From Flammula alnicola (Eukaryota; Basidiomycota; Agaricomycetes; Agaricales; Strophariaceae), in assembly GCA_015499995.1 (NCBI GenBank), contig JADNRV010000025.1, positions 62,001 through 126,000 of the forward strand: a DNA stretch of 64,000 bases. Reading direction: 5' to 3'. The position numbers were made by a program, and so were the translations under genes. Of the stretch, positions 21,157-33,355 are shown piece after piece (the stretch's first letter is position 1; each line of letters starts with the position of its first letter). The notes below the pieces were generated by a model. It did not search any database. It was given only the letters and a program-made list of their open reading frames with translations, and was not told the origin of the DNA.

Positions 21157-23721
21157 CTATTGAACACCATCAACGTCCATAACCTTCTCGGAATTGGCTC
21201 CCACCCGTTCCAGGTACCTCTCGATTGCCTGCTTTGCCAATTTTGTCTGCCGGGGATAACGAAATGAGAGCATCGAGAACGTCCTTTGGCGGGCGAACTT
21301 TGCGAGCTCATGAGAGTTGCACGATCGATCCAGAAGAGCCGGAATAGTTTCTAGGCCTGGCAAATACGCGTTTTGTTGGAGTCTTCGTTGCCATATTTCG
21401 CCTTCAACCACACGTGGATAGCGTATCATCTCGGTGTTGATGAACGTCCTATCTGGATGAATCATGAATTGGTAGCCTTTCCATCGTCGTAGTCTTCGTC
21501 CGTTGAGAGCGCCGCCTTTGCTCCTCTTCTGGTGCCATCTCCAAGGCGCCCTCCGTCGTATTCTAAGATCGTGTTGACTACATCTCGAAGGGGACATAGC
21601 ACCATCGTGCCGGCATATATATTTCAAACACCACAGGGCGCTGATTGCAAATTTGTGCCCATCGAATACGAATTCCCCCGCTTTTGCTGGATCCTCGATA
21701 TAGTTGCGCAGGAACGAAGAGAATAGTATATTCTCTTCGGCATTGTCAAGGTTGTAATGCAGAAGGTAGAGGTTGATATCGTCGATGTACTGGGCCACAT
21801 CATCAAGCTGAAGCAGTGTTTGCACCTGCTCATGACCGACATTCATGACAACTTTCATGGCAACGAGAACGGTAAGTTTTGGATTGGAGTAATACTTTGG
21901 AAGTGCTGCCAAGATAAATTGCTCGAAGGAGGCTACTTGACGAGCATATAACTGCTCCCCGTCTTCAAAGTCCTAGCAGGATCAGCGTTAGCGATCGAGG
22001 TAGGGGAAAATAAGCTAAATGGATATACCAGGGACTTTATAGACGAGATGAAAGCGAAGATGCTTTGAGATAAAAGTACGCCTCGTTCCACCATTGCCTT
22101 CTGGATTGAGAAGGCTGAAAATTCTAAGATGTCCTGTCGAAGATCTATGGTGGGAAGCGCTCGGGTACAGTGATATTCTAAAGCGATCTGGCAATAATAG
22201 GTTAGATACCATTTAACAGATTCATCTACCGAGAAAGACATTAATGCTCTAGATATGGATCTAGTATATCGATTACATACCTGCAATTGGTGATTTACGA
22301 TGATCGAATTGGAGACATTGGCGCGCAAATATTGTATGCTTCGAGGGAGGATGAATAAAGAACTCTTGGGAACGCGATGGATCAAGTAGGAAATCCCGAA
22401 AGGATGCATGCAAAATGGATAGCCGGCATTTGGCGTCGCGTTCTGGGAAATCATCGAAACTGACAAGTGAGCCCAATCCATGGAAGTGTAGGAGAACATC
22501 GCCAGGATGGAGAGAGAAAAATCCCTCTATAAATCGGCTGTCGTTCGACCACCCGAAATCCGCTTGAAGAAGGACAAAACTTAGAATCAGCAAGACGATT
22601 TCGACATTATCCATGGATGATAGAATGTGCCTATACAGTGTATCGAGTTCGGTGAAGGGTGTGTCATTGAGAGCAGGCTGTAATCCGAGGATAATTTCCA
22701 GGCGATCAGTTGGGCGATGGCGAGGTGATTTCACATATTTCACAACAACGGACGCATAGATAAAATGACCAGATGATTTTCTGATAAGCGTTTCCATCGC
22801 TTTGCGGCTGGGCCACATAGGAGGGAGGTATGCTTTCATCCGATGGGTCTCCTTGACCTCATCAAAAGAATCTTGAAGGAATCGTCGGATATCGTCATCA
22901 GGGGAGAAGGTATCGTTCAACGCAAGACGGACAAGTGACTTGGTGAATTTCCGCGAGTTAATTGCGGAGGAAATGTGCTCCTCGGGCCGACTGGTGATAA
23001 AAAACAACAGTGGTAATTGATTTTGTCCCTGGGCATTGGAGATGATGTCGAGAATGTTACACTGGACATTGGCGTCCTGACATTCATCAAGGCCATCGAT
23101 GATGACAAGACGCGCATGGGCTGGGTCAGAGAAGTAGCCCGTGAGAGCTTGTAGGCGGTTGAGAGGCTCGACGATGAGAGCCTTGAGTTGTGTTTGCAGC
23201 GAGCGTGTAAAAATGAGAGGGTCGTGGTCGATGGCGAATTCAATCATGTCTCTAGCGCCGGGGATAGTGAGGCAAATTTGGTACGCAATAGTCGCAATGA
23301 GCTTGTGGCCATCGTTTCGAGAGGGATCCGATTTAGAGAAAAAGAAACTTGCGACGAGATGCTTTTCGGCGTCAGACCACTCAGCAATGGATTGTGCGAT
23401 GGAGGATTTTCCAGCGCCGCACCACCGTACAACCACATGATATATGCATGCCAGTCATCTTGGCGGAGTATCCAAGCCATGATGCGTTCGAGGACGGCTA
23501 TTCGGGTGTTCGGATGGCATTTCGGGGGATCAAAACGCTCCTTGGAGTTGTGGAACGCACTGGGCGTGGCTGCCTTTTGAAGATGTTCAAATGCTAAACT
23601 CGGTCAGAGATATGTTGGCACATTAGATAAAAGGCTTCTGCACACCTGTAACCTGGATCTTCACCTCAACGTTGGTGAATATGCCTCCAGAGATGACTAC
23701 ACCTCTGCTGTGGGCGAACAT
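21157..23721 (-). CDS. NACHT-domain STAND NTPase (NWD2-like)
   Basis: Exon 1 (23721-23646) encodes MFAHSRGVVISGGIFTNVEV, the short N-terminal motif common in Agaricomycete NACHT proteins. After an intron at 23594-23645 come AFHNSKERFDPPKCHPNTR and the NACHT core: a P-loop with the CGAGKSS end, VASFFFSKSDPSRND, Walker B VIIDGLDECQ, LLFFITSRPE (sensor 1) and the downstream helical region LSILHASFRDFLLDPSRS. The C-terminal third has no WD40, ankyrin or TPR repeats and is unassigned; it ends MDVDGVQ at 21157. At about 23418 the frame breaks inside the P-loop, where GGTGCGGCGCTGGAAAA lacks one base of the sequence for GAGAGK. Such proteins are candidate fungal NLR-like receptors in heterokaryon incompatibility or defence. 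That role is family-level inference only. Confidence 0.8.
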
Positions 23722-25683
23722 GGATGTTTTTGGATGCCGCTTGATGTGAAATAATCGAATCGTGTGAGAAGTTGGCTGAGATGCAAGACGGAATGGGTGA
23801 AAGGACGCACAATGAAGGTTTAGTTTTATTACAGAGCTCTGGAAAGGCTGTGAAAACAAGACGCTATGGTACAAGACGCCTACAATAACGCGTTGACGGT
23901 GTAGTTTGAGGGCGGTGTGCTTACATGCCTGAATGACAACGGCAACGCTATTGACGTAACTATTAAAATAGGATTTTGACGACAGCTGCGGGACATGCGT
24001 TTCGCGCCTGCATGCCATAGCGGATCTTAGATACCTTGTACTGCCATAGCTACTTTACCTGACGTTTGGACGAGGCATACACGATAAATATACCTGTTTT
24101 TCTGGCTTGTTGCGTGCCCGGGCTCCTCAGCAAACTCGACAGGTATACTAATAGAGGATGACAATGCCAAGAAGTTGGGGCATCATCCACCATCCATCAT
24201 CCATCAACTTGCTCTCGCCGCTCGCATCTTTTAGAATGTTGCGTAAAAGCGATGGTTGGGGAGTACAAGAGCCAACGAACAAATGGCTGTGGGTCCAGGG
24301 TCGGATGTCTGCAGCAGGACCACGTAATTCGTGAACACAACGTTGAAAGATTGTCCATGACAACGGGGCGTTTGAAGGCCACCCAGAATATTCCAGCCCA
24401 CGCCCATCCCAGAAGAGCGCACGACATTGACGACAATACAGAACTGCCATTACAATTTACCAGCGACAGGAAAACGGCATGACATATTCACATAATTCAG
24501 TTCAACTCAAGTTCAGCTTTAAATTTGGCTCAAGTCCCAGGATTGTCAGGAGATGGGATGATTGGAGAAGAAGCCCTTTACATTACTAAAACCGTCACAT
24601 AAACTTATCTATTTTACCTGGTGCTGTCCATGTATTCCCATCCTTCGGACTGAGGATGTAGCGAGTTTTGCAGTATATCCAACTTTCGCTATTTAGAACC
24701 AGAGCGCAGACCACCGTCTTCGAAAGAGCGCAAAAAATACCGACATTTGCAGAGGATAATGATACAAGAGCCAACGACGCCCCGAGTAGCGTCGGTGTCG
24801 GCGTGCTTGCGGTCCTGGAAGGTCGGCATAGAGAGACTGGTGTTGTGGTTGGGGTGGGCCTCGAGTCGTGGCCGGTGGTACTGTAGGATGCAGGCAATCG
24901 TTTAAACCCATTTGATTGTATTTTCTCATCCGTCGTACATCGCACAAAATCGGAAAGCGCCGAAGATGCTGTGACAATCTCGGGCGGTTAACAGGCATGT
25001 CAAGGAAACCGCATAACACGCAGACGCCAGAAACAGGGGGAGGATCTTAGCCTCTGATGGGATCTAATCTAATCTAAGCGCTTAGCGAGCAGCCTGGCCA
25101 GGATCTCACTACCACGCCGTCCATAGTTCCTTACTTGCAACTTGCTTGCAACCATCTCCTACTACTCGCGTTGGTGGTGCTTAAAATTTTCAACCGTGAT
25201 CCGTCGGTGATCCCATCAATTGTCCCGCTCGTTCAGGTCCCAGGAAAGTACCTTTTTTGCGTCTCCTTTCAACAGATAAACGATACAATATCCTATCAAA
25301 AACACTCGCACAAATCGGGGTACGATATGTGTAGTGTGTCTCTCCCAGGAAAGCGATAATGTAATCTTGATGGATGAGCTTCCCGGAGGCGAAGAATCGA
25401 AAGATTTCCCGCAAAAGCCTCTATTCGACACTGAATATATCTCGCAGGAGGATTCGGCGCCTTTTCCAGAAGCCATCCACCAGCAGATGCTTCTCGACAT
25501 GCAATTACTGCCCCAGGAAGTTATCCCAGATGTCAACTTACCACCACGATCCACATTCTCCATTTGAAGGCACCACTCTGGAAGCGTATACTCTGTTTAG
25601 TGTAGTGGTAGGACAGTATGTATTTAGGAGCAATATCGCGGCAAATTTACAGTAGTTTCCATTCAGTAGTGAAGCTTCGCTAA
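23722..25683. other. Intergenic, no confident gene
   Basis: Short ORFs occur on both strands. The least unlikely is 25334-25567 on plus, a 77-aa acidic peptide without a family match. A CATC-rich microrepeat lies near 24181-24205. Nothing else can be supported. Confidence 0.4.
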
Positions 25684-26459
25684 CTAATAAATACCAGGTA
25701 AGACCGAGTACTGAACTTTATTCGCCCACTGATCCCACTGCACCCCAAACCGTTTTCTCAGAGCCTTATCTTCATTCGACATCCTGGTAAGTGTCAGGTA
25801 TAACGTCCCTAGGATGATGAAGACGGCAAAGGACAGAACGATGGCCTTTCCCACCATTGTATTCCACATGCCCGATTCTCTGACCCACGAACCCCTCCGA
25901 ACTGCCACAAAAACCACCCGGGATGCGATATTATGAGTCCGGTATAACTTGGATGACGGACAATGGAATATGGTCCTCCTATAACTAGCTGATGGTCCCT
26001 CTGGATGCTAGCTTCGTAACGAAAGAATTTCCCCAGATATCGGTATGTCATCACTCTGATCAGAGTGCCCGTTATCACCATCATGCCGCCAATGGTGGTA
26101 AGCGTCGATACGCGGAGGCTCGCTGGATTTCCTCCGTTAAAGACAAGCAAATAGACGAAGAGTTTAGATAGGGAGGAGGAAGGACAGTGATGAGCAAGTA
26201 TCATCGCTATTTCTACAAGCCCGGCAAGGACTTGAAGATTCTTTGGGTCTGCGTCAATATTCTGCTCTGAACAGTTTATAACGCTGGCGACTTACTGTCG
26301 CGTACTTTAGTACTACCTGGGTGTACCAGCCAAATTCCATAACCTGTGACGTTTGGCCCTCCATTCGCTCATTCTTTGGTGGTGCAGGATTAGGAGGCGT
26401 CAGGCACCTCTTGAACGCCAAGAAACGCAGAATATTAGCGGTATTTTGGCGAGAGACAT
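25684..26459 (-). pseudogene. Isoprenylcysteine carboxyl methyltransferase copy 1 (ICMT-1), two frameshifts
   Basis: It is homologous along its whole length to the intact copies at 35919-36693 and 37056-37841: start MSLAKIPLIFCVS, central YRYLGKFFRYEASIQRDHQL, the ICMT motif GGPYSIVRHPSYTG, then GSWVRESGMWNT and the C-terminus QWDQWANKVQYSVLPGIY. ICMTs methylate the C-terminal prenylcysteine of CAAX proteins at the ER, and RHPSYTG plus the following membrane helices hold the S-adenosylmethionine site. Two one-base deletions relative to ICMT-2 break it: near 26415 (after IFCVS) and near 25890 (after GWFLWQFG). One intron lies near 26210-26300. Confidence 0.85.
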
Positions 26460-26829
26460 TATGAACGTTGAACGTCCTTTACGACGCTTCTCTCTGTTGT
26501 CGACAATTTCCGATGGCCTTTCACGAAGGATGAGTGGCTTAAAAGGCGCACCGGGGTATTCATTATCCCGTGGGTTTCGACCAAGCTGTGTGAAACAGCA
26601 TCTCATCTCACATCCCATGGACGATAAAATCCCGAGCCTGTTCATATAAATACATCTTCCAGTCTTCAGATTCATAAAAGCGGCGACAAGGTTAACCCGA
26701 AAATATGGCCTGCTGTATCTTATTATCTAGTACTTATAGAGTTTCCGCAGAAACGAGTCTATCAGTAAATAATGAGGATGGCATATGGAACTCTCTTCCC
26801 CTAGTTTTCCATGAGCTCAAAACTGCCTA

Positions 26830-27000
26830 TTCAATAGTTCATCTGCTTTTGACATCCTGAACACCATAGCAAGGTGGGAAGTAGGCCGATGACCGCGTAC
26901 ACAATTAAAATAACGTTGTTAGCCGCCATATTCCGTACGCCACATTCCCTGACCCATGACCCTCTTCCAACATGCCAATGTGGCTTAGGTGGCAGCGAGC
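26830..27000 (-). pseudogene. ICMT relic (3' part only)
   Basis: The stretch containing catcctgaacaccatagcaa, gtgggaagtaggccgatgac and cattccctgacccatgaccc matches 37150-37265 of ICMT-3 base by base with scattered changes. It corresponds to the region between WVRECGIWST and LSRMSKEDE. No start, SAM motif or C-terminus remains. Confidence 0.75.
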
Positions 27001-27178
27001 TGCCGGTTTTGCCGAATGCCGATGCTGGTCTCTTGTACGGGTTTGATTCTGCAGGAACGTTTGAGATTGGTTATGTAAAACAGGTATATATCGCGGCAAT
27101 GATTAAGGGATTATCGATTACATCGCGTCTTCTAAGAATTCCATGCGTGCTTGATACACATCTTTGGACGGTACCAGG

Positions 27179-28186
27179 TCACTTTGGAGGATTCCGTACT
27201 CCCAGCGCTGGTATAACAATCCCCTCCCCTCGGTCATGCGCAATATCCACTCGTACGAGGTACGGAACCTTCGCAAACAGCCTTTGCATGATGCCTTCTC
27301 GTTCCTCTGTTAGTCGAAATGATAACACTATGACCCTGAGGGTTGGGGTGTGGGGATGGACTCCACCACTAATTGAATCGGATGCAGGTTAAATGGAAAT
27401 AAGACGGGGCGTGCAAAGACTCACATCGCTATGGTGGTCGCAAAGTTCTAGGAACCTGAGCGACTGAAGATGTTTACCGAGCGAGCTGTACTCCGGGGAG
27501 TTAAAATTATGCTCGAACGACAGAGAGCGTAGCTGCTGCAGCTCTTCCGATAACTGGTCCAGCGCTCCAACAGGAGGACAACCTTGGTCCATCAGCCAGT
27601 CAAGTCTATCGATTGTGCGTCCAGGAAGAAGAGCTTTAACGACATGCCAGTTGCCCTCGAGGCTGGAGAGATTTGGGCATGCATTCGGGGACACCTCCGT
27701 CCTCGTTCTGCAAATCCACCGCAAATGCTTCAACGATTGCTGCGTCTCCAGCCATTCTTGAAACCGTGAGTCACCAATATCGACCGGGATCCAAGAAAGA
27801 ATTTCCAGCTTGAATGTAAGTCCCTCCATTGGGATTGCCGCTAAATCTTTCTTGTAGCCTAGGATAGACAACTGCTTCAGATTGATCATGTTCGGAAGGG
27901 CTTTTCCAACGAGTGTCCAGAGAACGTCTTGCTGGCGTCCACCCACTGGTGCACTTCGACCACGGTAAATCTGTACAAGAGCTGCCAGTCGAGGGTTGTT
28001 GGTGATGGTTGTGAGGAACTTTATGTGACGGATGGGGTTGCGTTCAGCGCAGAATCGGTAGAGCGATATTTCTGCCTCGGAACGTAGAGCTTTGCACGAC
28101 GACGACAACATTGCTAATGTGTGTCCATCCTTGATTTGCTGAACGATAAGGCGAACAAGTTCCGCTGGAAGGACAAGTCGGTCCAT
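27179..28186 (-). CDS. F-box-like / LRR protein
   Basis: The start at 28186 gives MDRLVLPAELVRLIVQQI with LAMLSSSCKALRSEAEISLY, the degenerate F-box-like opening of a large Agaricomycete family. Leucine-rich segments follow (NLKQLSILGY, LKHLRWICR, NLSSLEGNWHVVKALLPG, LRSLSFEHNF, LQSLRFLELCD). Exon 1 ends near 27435 at a GTGAGT donor. A C-terminal exon ending in VRNPPK at 27179 is likely, but joining it needs a phase shift of one base, so the model may contain an indel. The paralogue at 49668-50811 has the same layout. A 5' relic of this gene lies at 62632-62790 in the right duplication copy. Substrate recruitment to SCF is the inferred role. Confidence 0.65.
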
Positions 28187-29383
28187 ATCGTCTACGCTGA
28201 GTTTTTAAGTTCAAAGTTATGCAAGTGAATGCTCGGTGACCGCGGGGCGATGAACACAGTCGGAGTTTGAAGGTACGGTTGACCCGATGACTGAGTGCAC
28301 TGCCAGCGGAAAACCGACATTGCTACTAGCCGAGTTTCTACCTGTTTCCTTCCCTTTGAACCGCTGGCAACACTCAAGCACATTGATGTAATATTTTTTC
28401 TCAAGAAATGTACCTTGACCGTATACCGTCAACGTCGCTTACCTCAAGCAGCTCAACCCCTTCGACCTGGCATCGCCTCGTCAAAGTCTACCGCATGAAT
28501 GTAGGAGGTCTTGTCATAACATGAACATCATCAAGCATTCGTTTATCGCGAGAGCGGAGTTATGAATGCGAAAGTGCGCGAGCTTTGATTTCGGAAGATT
28601 GCACAAAGGCTCGGGGGGGAACTTCTGCCAGGTACCTCGATGTTGTTGAGTTCGTCCTCCATGCGAATCGTGCGTTATTATAGTATCAGCGCCCTGGCGC
28701 ACGTCTTTAGCACTCATTTTATGAAATTCTAGTGCGTATGGCTGTGCAGATGTACAATGGAAGGTCTTCTGAAGGATGTTCGCTCGCCGGGCGAAAAATG
28801 AGCGAGAGTCATTTCTGTTCGCCAACCCTCGGACACGGAACAGATGAAACCCCGTCAACTTCCCGAACTCTTGAATATCAGTGTTTTCGAGGTGGATTAG
28901 ATTAGGTCAGATTCCCGCCCCCTACCTTATCTGAGGCGGTTCTTGCAGTCGGCAATTGCTGTGCATTTGGTCGGGTCGTTGTGGTGCCAGTCCTGAATGT
29001 ATGGGTCGATACATTTACTAGCAAAACTGCGCCGGGCGCAGTTGAATATTAGACTATAGAGTGAGTGCACATGTGCTTACTGAGCGTTATGCCGACATTT
29101 TTTTTTGTTTTCTAGCATTGCTATCGCTGCAGTGCTCAATTACCTTCACTTTCACCCGGAAACCCGCCATTCCATAGAGTCGACTGACAACTACTGCGCT
29201 GGACCAACTTTCCGCAATGCATTGGTCGCGATCATAACGAAAGTTAATTACAAGGTGGGTTGGTCGTACGACACAGAGCTGAATGGCAATCCATACATAT
29301 TGTTGGAGTCACATAAGATATAGTGAGTGGCCTTCGAGGTATCAGCCACATACGCACTAAACATTCTCCTCTATAATCATAGC
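28187..29383. other. Intergenic block shared with the right duplication copy
   Basis: It holds no recognised gene. It is matched in inverse orientation at about 60860-62160. The ORF at 28514-28858 (minus) and the ORF at 61482-61823 (plus, right copy) are read from opposite strands of homologous DNA, which argues against either being coding. Confidence 0.5.
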
Positions 29384-30122
29384 ATGTTCATCCTCAATCC
29401 GTACGCTCAGGCGGGATGGTATAACCCCCAGAACCCCCATTCGATAAACGACCATAACTGGCTTAACAGCTGGTCTCATCCACCCATATTTAGAAGTCCT
29501 AGCTTCCAAGGATCAAGTGTTCCTGCTCTAACATCCGCCGTGACATTCGAATTTACCTCCTTCAATCCGGACGTCTTGAACTGTGTGGTCGTGGGTCCAA
29601 CAAATTCAAAGGTATTAGACATACGTACGCGCTGGGATATGACCATGATCTTTAAAGCTGAAGATCCATGGGCAGTCATTCGTTGGACGGAGCATCCTAC
29701 AATCGAAGCGAATGGTATCATTACCCCCCAGCCGGCGGGGAGCTTTCTGAAACTGTCCCTCGATGGATGGTGAGTCCTCTCGTTCAAATTACAAGACGTG
29801 ACTCTTTTATTCATCTTGGGCTTATTTTTCAGCTATAGAACTATGCTCGTTGACGGAAAGAACTATGCTTGGGTCTCACGCACTGACGGAACATATGTAA
29901 GTCCACAAATATTTTCTCGAATTACCGAATTCTTGGATCTTACTAGCATTTAGTTATATAGCGCCGGTCCACATCCTCCAAAATTCTTGCACGTAGTCGC
30001 TTGAAGAGAGATAATATCAAAATATTGCTTGAACTCGATGCTGAATCATTCCGCCTGGGACTTTTATTACCTTGCCTTATATCTACAGTACTGCTATATA
30101 ATGCTAGGAACATAGACTAATT
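29384..30122 (+). pseudogene. DUF6593 protein, left copy, frameshifted near the C-terminus
   Basis: Exons are 29384-29769, 29833-29896 and 29954 onward. The protein begins MFILNPYAQAGWYNP and has the DUF6593 pattern: VTFEFTSFNPDVLNCVVVGP, a DPWAVIRWTEHPTIEANGI core, and YRTMLVDGKNYAWVSRTDGTY. It is a single tubby-like beta-barrel domain with no signal peptide, of unknown function and abundant in Agaricomycetes. Compared with the right copy (60072-60809), one base is missing near 29984. The frame stops at 30002-30004 instead of continuing for about 40 residues to ARNID, whose codons are still present up to 30122. The core domain is complete, so a shortened product is possible. Confidence 0.8.
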
Positions 30123-30282
30123 TGTACGTACACTTGCTGTTTATAGATACTTAGACTACAGTCACTCACATTTAAGAGTAAATAGTCCATATAAAACGTG
30201 TCCGCCTCCATAGGCGGGGCGGGATGGGAATAAGTCCACACAATAAAATTTCCCACGCACTACTTTTCCATCTTGACCTGGC

Positions 30283-31355
30283 ATGTTTCTGCGACGTGGC
30301 CTGCAATGGCTGCACGACAAGGTCACCACCAAAGCCAGAAACTTTCTCCTTAAAGTCCTCGCTTCGGGCCCAATCCCAAAACATGTCGCCTTTGTCATGG
30401 ATGGCAACAGGCGATATGCGCGTATGAACGACAAAGCCATTCAACAAGGACACAGCGACGGATTCATCGCCTTGAGACGCGTGAGTTCCAAGTCGAGTAC
30501 TAACTACTCCATGGCATCGAAATGCTGAGGAATCTTTCTTGCAGATGCTAGAAGTATGCCTGAGGTTGAACGTTCAGTGCGTTTCTGCATACGCGTTCGC
30601 TATCGAGAATTTCAAACGGTCGGAGCAGGAGGTTGCTGCGTTGATGTCATTGGCCGAAGAGAAACTCGTGGAACTCTGCGAGCATGGGTGTGTATGGTTT
30701 ACAGCGAACTTTGATGTAAACTTACCCGAAGGTTAGAGATCTCCTGGATGAATACGGCGTACGGTTGAACGTGGTTGGAAAGACAGAGCTGCTGCCAGAA
30801 TCCGTGCAGAAAGCAGTGCAGAAAGCGGAGAATATGACACGTCATAACAACCGGTACGCATTTTCGAGCTCATTTTCCTTTTTACAAAATTGACGATATG
30901 ATAGCGCGATTCTCAATCTCTGTATGCCCTATGCATCCCGCGACGAAATGGCGCTCGCCGTAGAATCGTGCATACAGGATTCGGTTACAAAGAAATGTGA
31001 TAACTCGTATGTTTGAACAGTGCATCCGGACTTTTGATCGCCTCACAAACAAATCTCTAGATACATTCTCGAGGACCATATCGACTCGCAGTTGTTGACT
31101 TCATTGGGTGGCAGTCCGCCTCTGGATGTCCTGGTGAGAACCAGCGGTGTCAAGCGACTGAGCGATTTTATGCTGTGGCAGGTGAGATTCCTCCTCCAAT
31201 TCGATATCTCATGGATGACGAACGCTTTGCAGTGCTCTGAAGATACCCAGCTCCAATTTTCATCAACTTACTGGCCAGACTTCGGCCTCCTCGACTTCAT
31301 TCCCATTATTTTGGATTATCAGCAGATGGTGTGGAGCAAGAGGCTATCTTCATAA
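30283..31355 (+). CDS. RER2: cis-Prenyltransferase (dehydrodolichyl diphosphate synthase type), intact
   Basis: Six exons join in frame: 30283-30480, 30545-30687, 30737-30853, 30905-31006, 31061-31181 and 31233-31355, giving 267 aa. The protein has the family's five signatures in order: HVAFVMDGNRRYAR (diphosphate binding), GHSDGFIALRR, VSAYAFAIENFKRSEQEV, LNVVGKTELLPESVQ, and RTSGVKRLSDFMLWQ with YWPDFGLLDF. The usual RTSGE is RTSGV here, in both duplicates. Such enzymes add cis-isoprene units to farnesyl diphosphate at the ER to build dolichol for glycosylation. Length is slightly short (most fungal forms are 280-350 aa), and no N-terminal anchor beyond the first basic helix is seen. The right copy at 58068-59096 is damaged, so this is the candidate functional gene of the pair. 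Confidence 0.92.
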
Positions 31356-31799
31356 CTGTGTATTGGTGCATTGCGATATTCGTTGGTAATTATCACTGTA
31401 AACTTATCCTAATAAAAGTAGCTGCGACGACATAAATTATTTTCTACAGGAGGGAGTGCCTTCCGTTTCGATATTATCGGCGGCTTTCGTCGCTGTCGTC
31501 TCTGCGTAACGGACGCGTGAACGAAGAGAATCTAGCGGTTAAGCGTCGAGAGCTAGTCGCCAAAGGACGAAGACACTTTCTAGCCGCTCGTGGCACGCTG
31601 GGGGGTCGCAGTCTTCAATCGGAAACCAGGTGGCACTCTTTAGCTAAATACGGCAGCGCTACCCACATTTTGGCCGGGCCACTTTGGCCACATTGGCCGC
31701 ATATAAAGCTTCACTATTTTGGTGGTGCAAATGCCCACAGACGCGTCGAATTCTCAATTGCATCTTCTACTACTTTCTAAAGCTCGAGCAAACTTCATC

Positions 31800-33355
31800 A
31801 TGTCTTTCTATCCCAGTGCCTCTGATATCGCAATCACCAACAGGCTTCGTCGTTCACGGACCTCTGATGCGATTCCTCACACATCGCACAGGCATGCCAC
31901 ATCGCAGGGGCGTGCCGCCCGACAAGGCCATCGGCACGGTGACAACACAACAACCAGGTCTGTTTCCTTCTCATCCCAGAATCAGAATATGGCGCCACCC
32001 ATGTATCCTCGGACGAACCCTGCAATACGCACCACCATGGCACCCTTACCACAGACGACATTTTCATTTTCCTATCCGGTCGCAGATCGGCAGTCTGTGC
32101 CCCCAGCACTGCCTACAAAGCCAAGCAACAATTTCTCCCCCGCCAATGCCGCTGCGATGGGGAACCACCTTCCCGTTTTGCGTGGCTCGCAAGGCAGTCG
32201 TCAGGCTCCCCAATACGCATCACATCCAAGTCAGTTGAACGCTCGGCCACAGCTTGCTGCAGTTCAGAACCATATCCCCTTTGCGCCTCCGGAGTACGAC
32301 CCTCGTCGCCCTGTTGCTCGTGCCACCCCGTTCCAGAATAGCACCCTTGGAAAGCCTGCGCCATTTGCACCACCTGCGAACTATGGGCACAACTCCCGCT
32401 TCTCTCGCTCTGTTAACTCCGCCTCAGACGGTCCCAATCTCGATTGCAGTGGCCTTATTCAGGACGCGGGGCCAGAAGTTACACCGCCCTCTCGTCCCGA
32501 TACTCCAGTATCGACGGCGAGCTCTGGATGCTCTCAGGACATGAATTTCCGCGCTAACGTTAAACCTGAGACGATGAAGCTTGTCGACCGCCTCCTCGTC
32601 GAAGATTTCTCCACTCCTGGGGTCGCCATTAAGACGAGGATGAATGAACTTTTCCATCACGAATTGAACACGGAGGAGGAAGCGCGGCTCATGGCGGAGG
32701 CCATGGGCCGCGTCGTGGATAAAATTGGACGGGGAACGACGTCTTTTTCAGTGACGTTCAAGGGCAGAATGAGGAACATCATCAGAGATGTTGTTCTAAA
32801 ATTGTTTGACGACCAGTGGCAGGCGGCAAGCCTATACTCCTATTTCATCCCTTCGCCATACTTACATTTCGTTTCTTTTGCAGTCCAACGCGGAATCGGA
32901 GCCTGTCGAAGGTTCATCCGCTATCCCGGGGGATACCGCAAATGCCCACGCAAAACCGCTGGTAGTGGCTTCATTTATCAGCCGTCTCTTCCACGCCCGT
33001 ATCCTCAAGGTGCCAGACGTCCAGCACTGCTTGCAGATACTAGTCGATCATCCAGTCACCTTCGCTCAGCTCTCCGCAATTCACGCTATGTTGAAATACG
33101 CAAATTATAGGATATGGAAGACGAAATATTGTACGGCGACGTCGAGGTTGTATAACCAGCTCAAGAACAATATCGACAAGGCGAAGATGAAGAGCCGCGC
33201 TTCTGGAACAAACGCTGAAGCTCAACTTTCCGTGGTGCGCCGAAATTTCTCTTTTGGTCCTATTCTTGGGTTCTAATTCCTTAATTATTGCGCACCAGGA
33301 TATCCTTGAATGGATTAGGTATCTGAAACTTGACGCTAACCTCAAGAGCCTGTGA
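31800..33355 (+). CDS. Unknown 477-aa protein, disordered N-terminus plus helical C-terminal domain
   Basis: Exons are 31800-32825, 32884-33234 and 33299-33355. The first intron begins with GC (GCAAGC) where the duplicate has GTAAGA. Residues 1-240 are Pro/Ser/Gln-rich. From about residue 260 comes a helical domain: MNFRANVKPETMKLVDRLLV, MAEAMGRVVDKIG, MRNIIRDVVLKLFDDQW, VVASFISRLFHARILKVPDV, CLQILVDHPVTFAQLSAIHA. The end is DILEWIRYLKLDANLKSL. The helical repeats recall MIF4G/HEAT-like folds of translation factors, but no signature proves it. The intact 462-aa duplicate is at 55740-57241, and the helical part is better conserved than the N-terminus, which suggests selection on that domain. 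Confidence 0.8.

Noticed and set aside
25334..25567. Acidic 77-aa plus-strand ORF
   Set aside because: There is no homology pattern or splice partner, and both strands are open over the same stretch. It was noted only as the least unlikely ORF in that gap.
29105..29323. 72-aa ORF upstream of DUF6593 (left copy)
   Set aside because: The matching region of the right copy is diverged and does not keep the frame. There is no family motif.
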